Assembly (NCBI RefSeq): GCF_033115175.1
Contig: NC_084831.1
Span: forward strand, 44,114,002-44,178,001
Reading direction: 5' to 3'
Length of the DNA: 64,000 nt
Source: Lepus europaeus
Taxonomy: Eukaryota > Chordata > Mammalia > Lagomorpha > Leporidae
The translations under genes were made by a program, and so were the position numbers. The notes under the pieces were generated by a model, which saw only the letters and a program-made list of their open reading frames with translations, searched no databases and was not told where the DNA came from. Positions 32,403-41,799 of the stretch are shown here, piece after piece. Positions within the stretch are counted from its first letter, which is position 1. Every line of letters begins with the position of its first letter.

Positions 32403-32966
32403 TTTTTAAAAGCTGTATTTGAAAAGCAGAGCATCAAAGAGAGAAAATGTTTCCTTTTTTTCTTTTTTTTTATTTAAGATTTATTTATTTATTTGAAAGC
32501 AGAGTTACAGAGAAGCAGAGAGAGAGAGAGAGAGAGAAAGAGGAAAAAGATCTTCCATCTGTTGGTTCACTCCCCAAATGGCCACAATGACCAGAGCTGC
32601 GCCGATCCGAAGCCAGGAGCCAGGAGCTTCTTCTTGGTCTCCCATGTAGGTGCAGGGGCCCAAGCACTTGGGCCATCTTCCACTGCTTTCCCAGGCCACA
32701 GCAGAGAGCTGGATTAGAAGTGGAGCATCCGGGACTCAAACCAGCGCCCCTATGGGATGCTGGCACTGCAGGCAGCAGCTTTACCTGCTACGCCACAGCG
32801 CTGGCCCAGAGACAAATGTTTCATCTACTGATTCACTCCCCAAATGCCTCATAAGCCCGGGCCTGGCTGAAGCCAGGAGCCAAGACCTCCATCCAGGTCT
32901 CCCACATGGGTGGCAGGGGCCCAGCACTTGGGCCATCATCTACTGCTTTCCCAGGCACATTAGCAG
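32403..32966 (-). mobile_element. Old CSINE split by a younger antisense CSINE
   Basis: Host pieces are 32403-32452 and 32809-32966. agagagaaaatgtttc/agagacaaatgtttca at 32437-32452 and 32806-32821 is the duplication made by the inner copy. The host head is cut off at about 32966. Confidence 0.82.
32453..32805 (-). mobile_element. CSINE, older type, nested
   Basis: Full antisense copy from the poly(T) tail through (GA)n to 'ccacagcgctggccc', inserted in the same orientation as its host. Confidence 0.88.
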
Positions 32967-33000
32967 GGGCCAACATTGTGGTGTAGTGGGTTAACTCAAT
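32966..33000 (+). mobile_element. CSINE 5' head fragment
   Basis: 'ggggccaacattgtggtgtagtgggttaac' is the first ~30 bases of an older + copy. The rest is lost. Confidence 0.65.
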
Positions 33001-33521
33001 AATAATTAGGACAAGGTTAGGAGGTAAAGGAAACAGAAAGTTTCATCTGTCAACAGATGAGGGGTGGCAGACCTCAGGGTCTCAAGTCCACTCTCCTCCG
33101 GAATGGGGGCGTTTTGGAGTTTTTGAAGAGACTGTGAGGAAGGGGGAGTCGGGAACAAGGGAAGCAAAAGACGGGGGCAGCTGCCTGCTGGCTTCCAGCC
33201 AGGTGCTGAGACTCACACCTTCTTTCTCTGTTTCACGCCCTGGGTGTCTGCAAAAGAGTTGAGATAAGGAACAAAGCCAAGGTCATGGGCACATGGGAAC
33301 CCAGCAGCCCCACTGTGAAGAATCAACAAGATGCTGCACATGAGCTGCCTGTATAATGTCCTCTGCTTGTTGTGAAGGCCCGGGGAGCCTCAGTCAGCCC
33401 GGGGGCCACATGCAGGTGGTAGTTACTTCCTGCCCAGACCTGAACATATCTCCTTGAGACAATACTGGCTGCTAAAGTAATGTCTGTTAGGGGAACAAAT
33501 GGCCTCATGAACTCAGTGATT
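33001..33521. other. SHISAL2A intron 2, nothing recognised
   Basis: No repeat or exon that I can support. Confidence 0.4.
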
Positions 33522-33539
33522 AGAATCTCCCTCAGTTTA

Positions 33540-33899
33540 GGCCGGCACCGCAGCTCACTAGGCTAATCCTCCGCTTTGCGGCGCCGGCACACCGGGTTCG
33601 AGTCCCGGTCGGGGCACCGATCCTGTCCCGGTTGCCCCTCTTCCAGGCCAGCTCTCTGCTGTGGCCAGGGAGTGCAGTGGAGGATGGCCCAAGTGCTTGG
33701 GCCCTGCACCCCATGGGAGACCAGGAGAAGCACCTGGCTCCTGCCATCGGAACAGCGCGGTGCGCCAGCCGCAGCACGCCTACCGCGGCGGCCATTGGAG
33801 GGTGAACCAACGGCAAAAGGAAGACCTTTCTCTCTGTCTCTCTTTCACTGTCCACTCTGCCTGTCAAAAAAAAAAAAAATTAAAAGGAAAAAAAAAAAA
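33540..33899 (+). mobile_element. CSINE, younger type, near-consensus
   Basis: agaatctccctcagtt is duplicated at 33522-33537 and 33900-33915. The tail is A(n)-ttaaaagg-A(n). Confidence 0.95.
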
Positions 33900-34073
33900 A
33901 GAATCTCCCTCAGTTCAATGAGTTAAGTCAAGGGAGGTGAGCGAGGAGATGGGACTAATGGTAACCACCATCTGCATCCAAGGCACTGTTTGGGGGCTCT
34001 GTTTCAACATGTCCTTCAAATGGTGCTACTATTCAGTGGAATATTACACAGTCATGAAAAAGGAATGTATTAG

Positions 34074-34400
34074 GGGCTGGCATTGAGGGCACAGCAGGTT
34101 AAGCCACTGCCTGCACCACTGGCATCCCATATCAGAGCACCAGTTCAAGGCTCAGCTGATCAGTTTCCAATCCATCTCCCTGCGAATGTGCCTGGGAAAG
34201 CAGTAGATAATGGCCCAAGTGCTTGGACTGCTACAACCCATGTGGGAGACCCAGATGAAGTTCCAGCTTCTGGCTTCAGCCTAGGTCAGCCCCAACAGTT
34301 GCAGCCATTTGGGGAGTAAACCAGCAGATGGAAGATCAATGCCTCTCTCTCGCTCGCTCTGTAATTTGCCTTTCAAATAAATAAATCTTTATTAAAAAAT
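34074..34400 (+). mobile_element. CSINE, older type, in L1
   Basis: Host text ggaatgtatta to the left and gaatgtacta after the second SINE form its target duplication, now separated by the younger insertion. Confidence 0.88.
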
Positions 34401-34408
34401 AGAAAAAA

Positions 34409-34751
34409 GGCCGGCGCCGTGGCTCAACAGGCTAATCCTCCGCCTTGCGGCGCCGGCACACCGGGTTCTAGTCCCGGTTGGGGCACCGATCCTGTCCCGG
34501 TTGCCCCTCTTCCAGGCCAGCTCTCTGCTGTGGCCAGGGAGTGCAGTGGAGGATGGCCCAAGTCCTTGGGCCCTGCACGCCATGGGAGACCAGGAGAAGC
34601 ACCTGGCTCCTGCCATCGGAACAGCGCGGTCCGCCGGCCGCAGCGCGCTACCGCGGCGGCCATTGGAGGGTGAACCAATGGCAAAAGGAAGACCTTTCTC
34701 TCTGTCTCTCTCTCACTGTCCACTCTGCCTGTCAAAAAAAAAAAAAAAAAA
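34409..34751 (+). mobile_element. CSINE, younger type, inserted at the tail of the previous one
   Basis: agaaaaaag is duplicated at about 34401-34408 and 34752-34760. Near-consensus body with an intact CpG-rich head. Confidence 0.93.
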
Positions 34752-35147
34752 TAGAAAAAAGAATGTACTATTGACACAAGCAGTGACTTAGATGGGTCCA
34801 AAGGGAATTATGCTAAGTAAAAAAAAAGCCTATCTCAAAAGGTTGTAGACTTTGTAATTCCACTTATATAACACTTCCAAGATGGCAAATTTATCATCAT
34901 GGAGAGAGGACCTGTGGTTGAAAGAGTTAGGTTTAGGGGAAGGTCTGATTACAAAGGGATCGCATGAGGAGGTTTCCTCATGGTGATGGAAAAATTCTTT
35001 ACCCTGACTGTGGGGGCAATAGTTATGTAAGCCTAGATGTGTGATAAAATTTCATAGTACTATACACCCGAAAAAAGTGCATCTAAAAACAAAAGTGAAC
35101 AGGATCTGGAGCTTAGTTAATCATATTGTATCAATATCAATTTTCTG

Positions 35148-35504
35148 GCCGGCGCCGTGGCTCAACAGGCTAATCCTCCGCCTTGCGGCGCCGGCACACC
35201 GGGTTCTAGTCCCGGTCGGGGCACCGATCCTGTCCCGGTTGCCCCTCTTCCAGGCCAGCTCTCTGCTGTGGCCAGGGAGTGCAGTGGAGGATGGCCCAAG
35301 TGCTTGGGCCCTGCACCCCATGGGAGACCAGGATAAGCACCTGGCTCCTGCCATCGGATCAGCGCGGTGCGCCGGCCGCAGCGCGCCAACCGCGGCGGCC
35401 ATTGGAGGGTGAACCAACGGCAAAAGGAAGACCTTTCTCTCTGTCTCTCTCTCACTGTCCACTCTGCCTGTCAAAAAAAAATAAAATAAAATAAAATAAA
35501 AAAA
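35148..35504 (+). mobile_element. CSINE, younger type, near-consensus
   Basis: atatcaattttctg is duplicated at 35134-35147 and 35505-35518. The tail is (AAAAT)n. Confidence 0.95.
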
Positions 35505-35518
35505 ATATCAATTTTCTG

Positions 35519-35738
35519 GGGTGGGCATTGTGGTGCAGTGGCTTGGGCCATTATCTAGGATGCCCACATCTTATTATCAGAGTGACAGGGATAGAGTCCC
35601 AACTCCACTTTCTGATCCAGCTTCCTACTAATTAGCAGGGAGCTGGATCAGAAGTGGAGCAGCCGGGACTCAAACTCATCAAATGGGATGCTGGCATCAC
35701 AGGTGACAGCTTAACCCACTGCACCACAATGCTGTCTC
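35519..35738. mobile_element. Two CSINE 5' halves fused as an inverted repeat
   Basis: 35519-35630 reads as the + head of an older SINE. At 'gatccagcttcctactaatt' it turns into the - version (agcagggagctggatcag ... cccactgcaccacaatgc). The junction itself is a short perfect-stem palindrome around 35616-35650. Confidence 0.75.
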
Positions 35739-35751
35739 TGAAAAGAATTTT

Positions 35752-35997
35752 TTTAAAAAGATTTATCTTATTTATTTGAAAGGCAGAGTTACAGAGAAGG
35801 AGAGGGAGAAACAGAGAGAGAGAGAGAGAGATCAATCTTCCATCCACTGGTTCACTCCCCAAATGGCTGCAACAGCCAGGGGGCCAGGGCTGGGAGCTGG
35901 ATTGGAAATGGGGCAGCCAGGACTTGAACCAGTGCCCATATGGGACATGGGTGCTGCAGGCAGCGGCTTTACCACTACGCCCATGGTGCTGGTCCCC
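35752..35997 (-). mobile_element. CSINE, older type, internally deleted
   Basis: 'agatttatcttatttatttgaaaggcag' and (GA)n, then a jump to 'gagctggattggaaatggggcag' and the head to 'gctggtcccc'. Confidence 0.83.
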
Positions 35998-36030
35998 AGA
36001 AAGGATTTTTTTTTTTTAATAGCAACTACC

Positions 36031-36358
36031 TTTGGTCCAGCATTGTGGCATAGTGGGTAAAACTGCTATGTGTGGTGCCAGCATCCCATATGGGTGCCGG
36101 TTCAAGTCCTGGCTGCTCTACTTCCAATCTGGCTCCCCTGCTAATGTGCCTGGGAAAGCAGCAGAAGATGGCCCAAGTGTTTGGGCCCTGTCACCCACAT
36201 GGGAGACCCGGAAAAAGCTTCTGGCTCCTGGCTTCAGATCAGCCCAGATCCAATTGTTGTGATCATTTGGGTAGTGAACCAGCAGATGGAAGTTATCTCT
36301 CTTTGTCTCTGCCTCTCTCTGTATATATAACTTTGCCTTTCAAATAAATAAATAAGTT
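36031..36358 (+). mobile_element. CSINE, older type, ending 43 bases before SHISAL2A exon 3
   Basis: Full copy, 'ggtccagcattgtggcatagtgg' to 'caaataaataaataag'. Its tail leaves only the branch-point and pyrimidine-tract region between it and the acceptor. Confidence 0.88.
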
Positions 36359-36401
36359 TTTTGCCGGTGGAAGCCCCACACCTCTGCTTGCTGTTTTCCA
36401 G

Positions 36402-36487
36402 GCCGGGAGGACTTACCCACCGACCATCAGGGTGTGAGCACAGGCATCGCAGCAGTGTGCCCTCGGGGCAGCGTGACCCCTTCTTGA
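36402..36487 (+). CDS. SHISAL2A: SHISAL2A exon 3, apparently truncated cytoplasmic tail
   Basis: After the acceptor ttttccag (36400-36401) the joined frame reads GREDLPTDHQGVSTGIAA, then VCPRGSVTPS and TGA at 36485-36487. That gives a predicted 135-residue protein, against about 190 in human as I recall. The tail start up to about residue 121 looks like the human sequence. Beyond it, human-like stretches continue in other frames: LNPRLEG from 36484, TVTTSDIPGSP from about 36551, and a terminal DPCGPVP with TAA at 36627-36629. Net indels not divisible by three have therefore occurred, or the assembly has errors here. The transmembrane and Cys-rich parts are unaffected. Confidence 0.75.
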
Positions 36488-36660
36488 ACCCACGTCTGGA
36501 AGGCAAGGAGAACAAGCACTGGTTGCCTCCGCGGGTACTGCTTCACGGCCACAGTGACCACCAGTGACATTCCAGGCAGCCCTAAGGCCCTTGTCCCCCA
36601 CCCCTGACCCATGTGGACCAGTCCCATAAGCATCCAATAAACATCTCACATCCACCCCTT
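36488..36660 (+). other. SHISAL2A: Former SHISAL2A coding tail and 3' end
   Basis: Sequence resembling the mammalian C-terminal coding region, out of frame with exon entry, running to the ancestral-looking stop TAA at 36627. The poly(A) signal follows 7 bases later, so the 3' UTR of the ancestral form is very short. Confidence 0.65.
36636..36641 (+). terminator. SHISAL2A: SHISAL2A poly(A) signal AATAAA
   Basis: A canonical hexamer directly after the human-like stop. It is the only good candidate before the next intergenic repeats. Confidence 0.75.
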
Positions 36661-37246
36661 CTGGAGTCTCCTTTTGGTGAAAGGAGGGAGTAGGAATGGG
36701 CACACGGACTTCGGAGTGAGCGAGATCGATGAGGGCTCTTCCCGGCAGAAGCCCCCACGTTCTGCTGGGTACTCGTGTACGCTGCTCTGCCACGTCCATG
36801 TGGGCCAGCGAAGGCAGACAGGAGCCCAGGAGAATGGTCAGCAACAGCTCTGTGCGAAGGGAGAAGCCCAGGGCGTGCAGAGGAGCGCCTTGCTTAACTG
36901 GGGAGCCAGCCGACTCTGACTTGGTTCCCCTGTCCCACAGTAAGTGGGTGACCCCTGCCTGTCCAGCAGCTCTGGCCGCCTTGGAGGGAGCAGTTGGCCA
37001 AGGAAGGAGAACAGGAGGGAGAGTAGCGGGCACAGGGCAGAGCCGTCATTCAGCCTCGTAGGTGGGCGGGAGTGAATGACAGGGGAGAGACAGAGCGGCC
37101 AGCAGACTGCACACAGGCTCCCATGTGGCCCTGATAAAGGCCCTTAGTCTCCCCAACCTCAGTTTCCTTGCGGGGTTTTTGCAAGTGTTCCATGGGGTAA
37201 TGGATTTAAATTCTCTTTATAAACACCAAAGTGCTTAAAAACTTTT
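36661..37246. other. Intergenic, 3' of SHISAL2A
   Basis: Mostly unique. A MIR-like segment (agtctccccaacctcagtttccttg) lies at 37120-37225. No gene seen. Confidence 0.45.
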
Positions 37247-37260
37247 AAAATTACAGATGG

Positions 37261-37537
37261 GGGCCAGTGCCACGGCTCAATAGGCTAATCCTCCGCCTAC
37301 GGTGCTGGCACCCCGGGTTCTAGTCCCGGTTGGGGTGCCGGATTCTGTCCCGGTTGCTCCTCTTCCAGGCCAGCTCTCTGCTGTGGCCCGGGAAGGCAGT
37401 GGAGGATGGCCCAAGTGCTTGGGCTCTGTACCCGCATGGGAGACCAGGAGAAGCACCTGGCTTCTGGCTATTGGATCAGTGTGGTGCGCCGGCTGCGGCG
37501 GCCACTGGGGGGTGAACCAATGGTAAAGGAAGACCTT

Positions 37538-37577
<40 letters not shown>

Positions 37578-37611
37578 CACTCTGCCTGTCAAAAAACAAA
37601 CAAACAAACAA
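37261..37611 (+). mobile_element. CSINE, younger type, (CAAA)n tail
   Basis: aaaattacagatgg is duplicated at 37247-37260 and 37612-37625. Confidence 0.94.
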
Positions 37612-37649
37612 AAAATTACAGATGGATGTTTTCTGATATGGCAGCCTTT

Positions 37650-37974
37650 TTTATTTTATTTATTTATTTAATTTGACAGGTAGAGTTATAGACAGTGAGA
37701 GAGAGACTGAGAGACAGGTCTTCCTTCCGTTGGTTCACTCCCCAAAAGGCCGCCACAGCCAGCGCTGAGCCCAACCGAAGCCAGGAGCCAGGTGCTTCTC
37801 CTGGTCTCCCATGCGGGTGCAGGAGCCCAAGCACTTGGGCCATCCTCCACTGCCTTCCCGGGCCACAGGAGAGCTGGACTGGAAGAGGAGCAACTGGGAC
37901 TAGAACCTGGCGCCCATATGGGATGCCGATTACACAGGCGGAGGATTAACCTAGTGAGCCATGGCGCCAGCCTC
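37650..37974 (-). mobile_element. CSINE, intermediate type
   Basis: atatggcagccttt/atatgacagccttt at 37636-37649 and 37975-37988. It combines younger-type 3' sequence (tttgacaggtagag) with an older-type 'cccatatgggatgcc' segment, so it may be a transitional subfamily. Confidence 0.93.
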
Positions 37975-38018
37975 ATATGACAGCCTTTAAGAGAAGAATC
38001 AGTGGTGGTGGGAGGGGG

Positions 38019-38330
38019 AGGCTGGCATTATGGAGCAGTGGTTAAGCTGCCACTTAGGACACGGGCATCCCATATCAGAGTGCTGGTTCTAGTCCTGGCT
38101 GTTCTGCTTCCAATCCAGCTTCCATCTAACGCACCTGAGAAGGCAGCAGAAAATGGCCCAAGTGCTTGGATCCCTGCCACCCACGTGGAAGACCATGATA
38201 GGGTTCTTGGCTCCTGGACTTGGCCTGGTCCAACCCTGGCTGTTGAGGCTATATGGGAAATGAACTGGTAGAAGATCTCTCTCCTTCTCTTTTTCTTGTT
38301 TGCCTTTCAAATAAATTAAAAAAATATTTA
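38019..38330 (+). mobile_element. CSINE, older type
   Basis: Head 'gaggctggcattatggagcagtgg' to an AAT-rich tail. Confidence 0.85.
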
Positions 38331-38397
38331 AAGACAAAAAAAATAAATAAAGAGCAGAGACTCTAGAACCAAATGCCTGGGCAAGGGCACTGTCCTT

Positions 38398-38703
38398 GGA
38401 GCTGGTGGTGTGGTTCTGCGGGCTGAGCTGCTGCTTGTGATGCCAGCATCCCGCAGTGGAACACCAGTTTGAGTCCTGACTGCTCTGCTTCTGGTCCAGC
38501 TCCCTGCTAAGGTGTGGAAGGTAGTGGAGGATGGTCCAAGTACTTGGGCCCTGCTACTCACCATGGGAGACCTGGATGTTGATTCCAGGCTCCTGTCTTT
38601 GACCTGGTCCAGTCCTGGCTGTTGAGGGTATTTGGGAAGTTAACCAGCAGATGGAAGATCTCTTTCTATCCCTGTCTTTCAAATAAAATGAAAATAAATA
38701 AAA
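38398..38703 (+). mobile_element. CSINE, older type
   Basis: Head 'ggagctggtggtgtggttctg', core and the tail 'caaataaaatgaaaataaataaaag'. Confidence 0.84.
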
Positions 38704-38804
38704 GAATGAGAGAGAGAAACCTTGGTTCTGCTCTGTGGTCTTGTTTTATTTGTGGTAGTATGTACAAGTGTGTTTTTATTTTCTTTTTAAAGTTTCCCTT
38801 TCTA

Positions 38805-38952
38805 AAAATATTTATTTACTATTACTATATTATTCATTTACTTACTATTACTATATTATTTATTTACTTATTTATTATTTATTTATTTACTTATTTATTT
38901 GCCCATATGGGATGCAGGCGGATACTTAGCCTACTACACAGCACCAGCCCCG
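38805..38952 (-). mobile_element. CSINE remnant with expanded (TTTA)/(TTACTA) tail
   Basis: About 95 bases of AT tetranucleotide and hexanucleotide repeat pass directly to the SINE head 'cccatatgggatgcaggcgg ... cagcaccagcccc'. The whole core is deleted. Confidence 0.75.
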
Positions 38953-39022
38953 TGTTCTTTTATTTGCCCAGTGATTGCACACTCCTATGGAGTGTGCAGG
39001 GCACACAAAAGGGCAAGGGGGG

Positions 39023-39272
39023 AGGGGCGCTGTGGTGTAGTGGGTCTGATCCAGAGTCATGGTAATCCAACAGATGGTGGCCCAAGGTTTGGGCCCCTGC
39101 CACCCACATGGGAGACCAGGATGGAGTTCCTAGCTCCTGGCTTCAGCCTGACCCAGACCTGGCTATTAACAGCCATTCAGGGAGTGAAGCAGCGGATGGA
39201 AGATCTCTCTTTCTCTGTCTTGCCCTCCCTGTTGCTCTGCCTTTCAAATAAATAAATAGTAAATAAGTCTTT
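39023..39272 (+). mobile_element. CSINE, older type, head shortened
   Basis: 'aggggcgctgtggtgtagtggg' jumps to 'cagatggtggcccaagg', then a normal 3' half and tail. Confidence 0.82.
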
Positions 39273-39729
39273 CTTGGAAAAAAGAAAAAAAGCAGTGGGC
39301 TGGGCAGCGGCCCTGCACACAGCTCGAGGAAGGGGGAGTAACGTCTGGGCTGAGTCATCAGTGATGAGCCAGGGCTTCCAGGTGAGGCAGCTATGACCAG
39401 GGTACAACCTGTTCCAAGACGGAGGGCCATCGAGCCCAGCAGGGCCCCACCGCAGCAAGCTATTAGGTGTGGAGAGTGTACGCACGAGCCCGGTGGGGGT
39501 GGATGAGAGTCGGGCGGCGTCATCACTTCTGCTCCGTGTGACTCTTCCTGGAACAGAGACCCTCTCTGTCCGAGTCCTGTCTTCATTGGTAAATTTCAGT
39601 GTTTTTCTGAGGACTCTGTGTGCTGGGCCTTCCAGGAAGTCACAAGCGAGCATCAGATAACGTTTTTGCCTCTGAGCAGCTCACCGCTACATAGCGGAAG
39701 ATGATCTGTAAATTCTAGAAACTCTCAAG

Positions 39730-39746
39730 TGGCCACCAGAGGCCGG
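39730..39746 (+). promoter_or_regulatory. CTCF-like motif, + orientation
   Basis: TGGCCACCAGAGGCCGG matches the CTCF core (CCACCAGAGG...) with one clear departure at the usual third G. It is a motif only; occupancy is unknown. Confidence 0.4.
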
Positions 39747-39807
39747 GGCTGACTCCCAAGGGCTTGTTTCAACACAGGTTGCTGCCTGCCTCCCCCACTC
39801 GGCCGGC

Positions 39808-39915
39808 CAGCCAGCATCTGACTCTGTAGGCCCGGAGTAAGCCCCCAGCATTTGCATTTCTAACAAGTTCCAGATGATGCTGAGGCTGCTGGGCTGTGAC
39901 CACCCTTCCCGCACA
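39808..39915 (+). mobile_element. MER5-like hAT-Charlie remnant
   Basis: 'cagcatttgcatttctaacaagttcc' style text followed by 'gatgatgctgaggctgctggg' is characteristic of MER5-type elements. Confidence 0.6.
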
Positions 39916-40321
39916 ACTGGCCCCCAAGAACAAAGCCGAGCTTTGAATGCAGACATGGGGAGACCTCACACTGAGCAGGGCCTGGGACCCAGCAGGAGCC
40001 TGTGTGTATGGGGTGGGCCTAGGAGAATCCCACCTGCGTGCTTCCTGCGCTGACCTACAAGGCCCAGACCCTAGAAAATGGCCCACCCCAAGGTCAACGG
40101 TCATTCCGCAGAGATGCCTCTCACGGGGTCGGCCCCAGTCCTGCCTTGGAGACAACACCCCCTCCTCCCAGCAGCAGAAGCCCCTCCCCCAGGGCTGCCA
40201 AGGATGAGGAAGCTGGGTGGGCTGACGCACAGACAGAAATAGTCTGGGCTCACCGGGGCTCCCAGGCACACATCGACTGGCAATTATTTCTTGTAAATTG
40301 CTTTCCCGGTTATATTCAGAG

Positions 40322-40341
40322 CGTGTGTGTGTGTGTGTGTG
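40322..40341. repeat. (GT)n microsatellite
   Basis: About ten units. Confidence 0.92.
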
Positions 40342-41311
40342 CGCCTGCTTGCCCGAGAACACACAGAGGGCACAGGGTGGGGGCGGCTGGCAGGGGAGTG
40401 GGCTCCAGATGGAGAGGAGCCTGAGTCTGAATCTTCGACCAAGAATGAGAGCACGCTGAATGTGAGACCCTAGAGACCTCAGACCTTCCACTCCCTCTTG
40501 ATGGTGCTCCTGCCAAGGGGATTTGCAGCCGTTTCTCAAACATTCCCCTTGTTTGTTCATTCGACACTGATTGCCAATGATCCCTCTGCCAGGCTAAATT
40601 ATATCCCAGTCCCCAGCTGCAAGGAGCTGCAGGTCCCTGACCCAGCCAAGGGCTTCAGGGAAGGCTTCCTGGAGGAAGTGTGCCCGAAATGAGTGATGAA
40701 GTACCCACTGACAGGTGCAGGGGCTTGTGGTGGGAGATGAAGCACTGCGCTGAAGGCCGAGGGAACAGTACACACGAAGGCCCACAGCGCGCACGGAGGA
40801 GGCTGGTGATTTTGTTAGGGAGGAAGACAGGAATCAGCCTATGTGTCTGTGAAAGGGGCCGAAGCAAAACGACTCAGGTCCTAAACATGCCTCTTCTTAA
40901 CAGCAGGATGAGGGCACAGCACTGCCTGGCTCCTCATATAGCTCTTCTTGGTCTGTGCCTTATTAGTTCAGGGGCCAGCACACTGGCAACTGAGGCCAGG
41001 CCACAGGCCAGGGCCCAGGTCAGCCACATGCCTGTGTGTCTCCCGGAGTCCTGGATCTCACCAGGGTACCTGGGAGGAGTGCCCACAAGGTGACTGGGCC
41101 CTTGCATGCCTCACCATACCTCACAGAACCCAGGCCACCCAGAGTGGACGGTCCACTCAGGGACTGTCAAATGAGGACATACGGTGGGCCCATGGTGGCC
41201 CTTTAGGGTAGAACACACAACCCTGCCCTTTCAACTTTCCCACTGGGGTGAAGTCAGGGACGTCACAGGTAAATACCAGGACATGGGGTCCGCCGCTTGG
41301 GCTGCAGAATT

Positions 41312-41565
41312 CCCTTTTTTTTTTTTTTTTTTAAAAAAAAGACTTATTTATTTGAAAGGTAGAGCTACAGAAATAGAGGGAAAGAGGTCCAGAGAGGGAG
41401 ATCTTCCACCTGCTGGTTCATTCAGCTGGGTCAGGCCAAAGCCAGGAGACAGGAGCCTCTTCCCACATGGATGCAGGGGCCCAAGCACATGGGCCATCCT
41501 CCACTGCTCTCCCAGATGAATTAGCATGGAGCTGGATCAGAAGCGGAGCAGCTGGGATTCGAGCC
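41312..41565 (-). mobile_element. CSINE, older type, head truncated
   Basis: Poly(T)/A tail, 'cttatttatttgaaaggtagagc', core to 'gctgggattcgagc'; the head is missing. Confidence 0.83.
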
Positions 41566-41799
41566 CCCAGAATTCTAATGCTGGAAGGCTTTGTGGAAGA
41601 AGTGCACATGGGATATTTGAAGGGTCTCAAGGAGGTGCAGGAAGTTCTAGAATATCCACTTCACATTTTAAGGACAGTCTATCACTGTCCTTGGAGCCAG
41701 TGGCTCCAAGGGCTTTGGACCAGCAGACCATTCACTGGCCTCATCCCAGCCAAAGTCACTCGACCAATACACACCTCAGATCTCTGCCAGCTCGGGCCC

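Larger units (their letters stand above)
34020..35133 (+). mobile_element. L1 3'-end fragment split by two SINEs
   Basis: 'attcagtggaatattacaca' (34031 onward), then after the SINEs 'gacttagatgggtcc', 'ttatgctaagtaaaaaaaaa' and a 3'-UTR-like stretch to about 35130. This is the classic L1 3' order. It is decayed and non-coding. Confidence 0.75.
39273..41311. other. Intergenic, 2 kb with no recent SINE
   Basis: Mostly unique sequence. It contains a CTCF-like motif (39730), a MER5-like remnant (39808-39915) and a (GT)n at 40322. Long antisense open frames around 39769-40560 run through the microsatellite and are not credible genes. Confidence 0.5.

Noticed and set aside
36413-37033. 206-codon - strand open frame opposite SHISAL2A exon 3
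   Set aside because: It is antisense to a real exon and its 3' end, in GC-rich sequence, with no recognisable domain.
39769-40560. 263-codon open frame on the - strand
   Set aside because: It runs through a (GT)n microsatellite and a MER5-like remnant, has low-complexity content, and shows no splice or promoter context.
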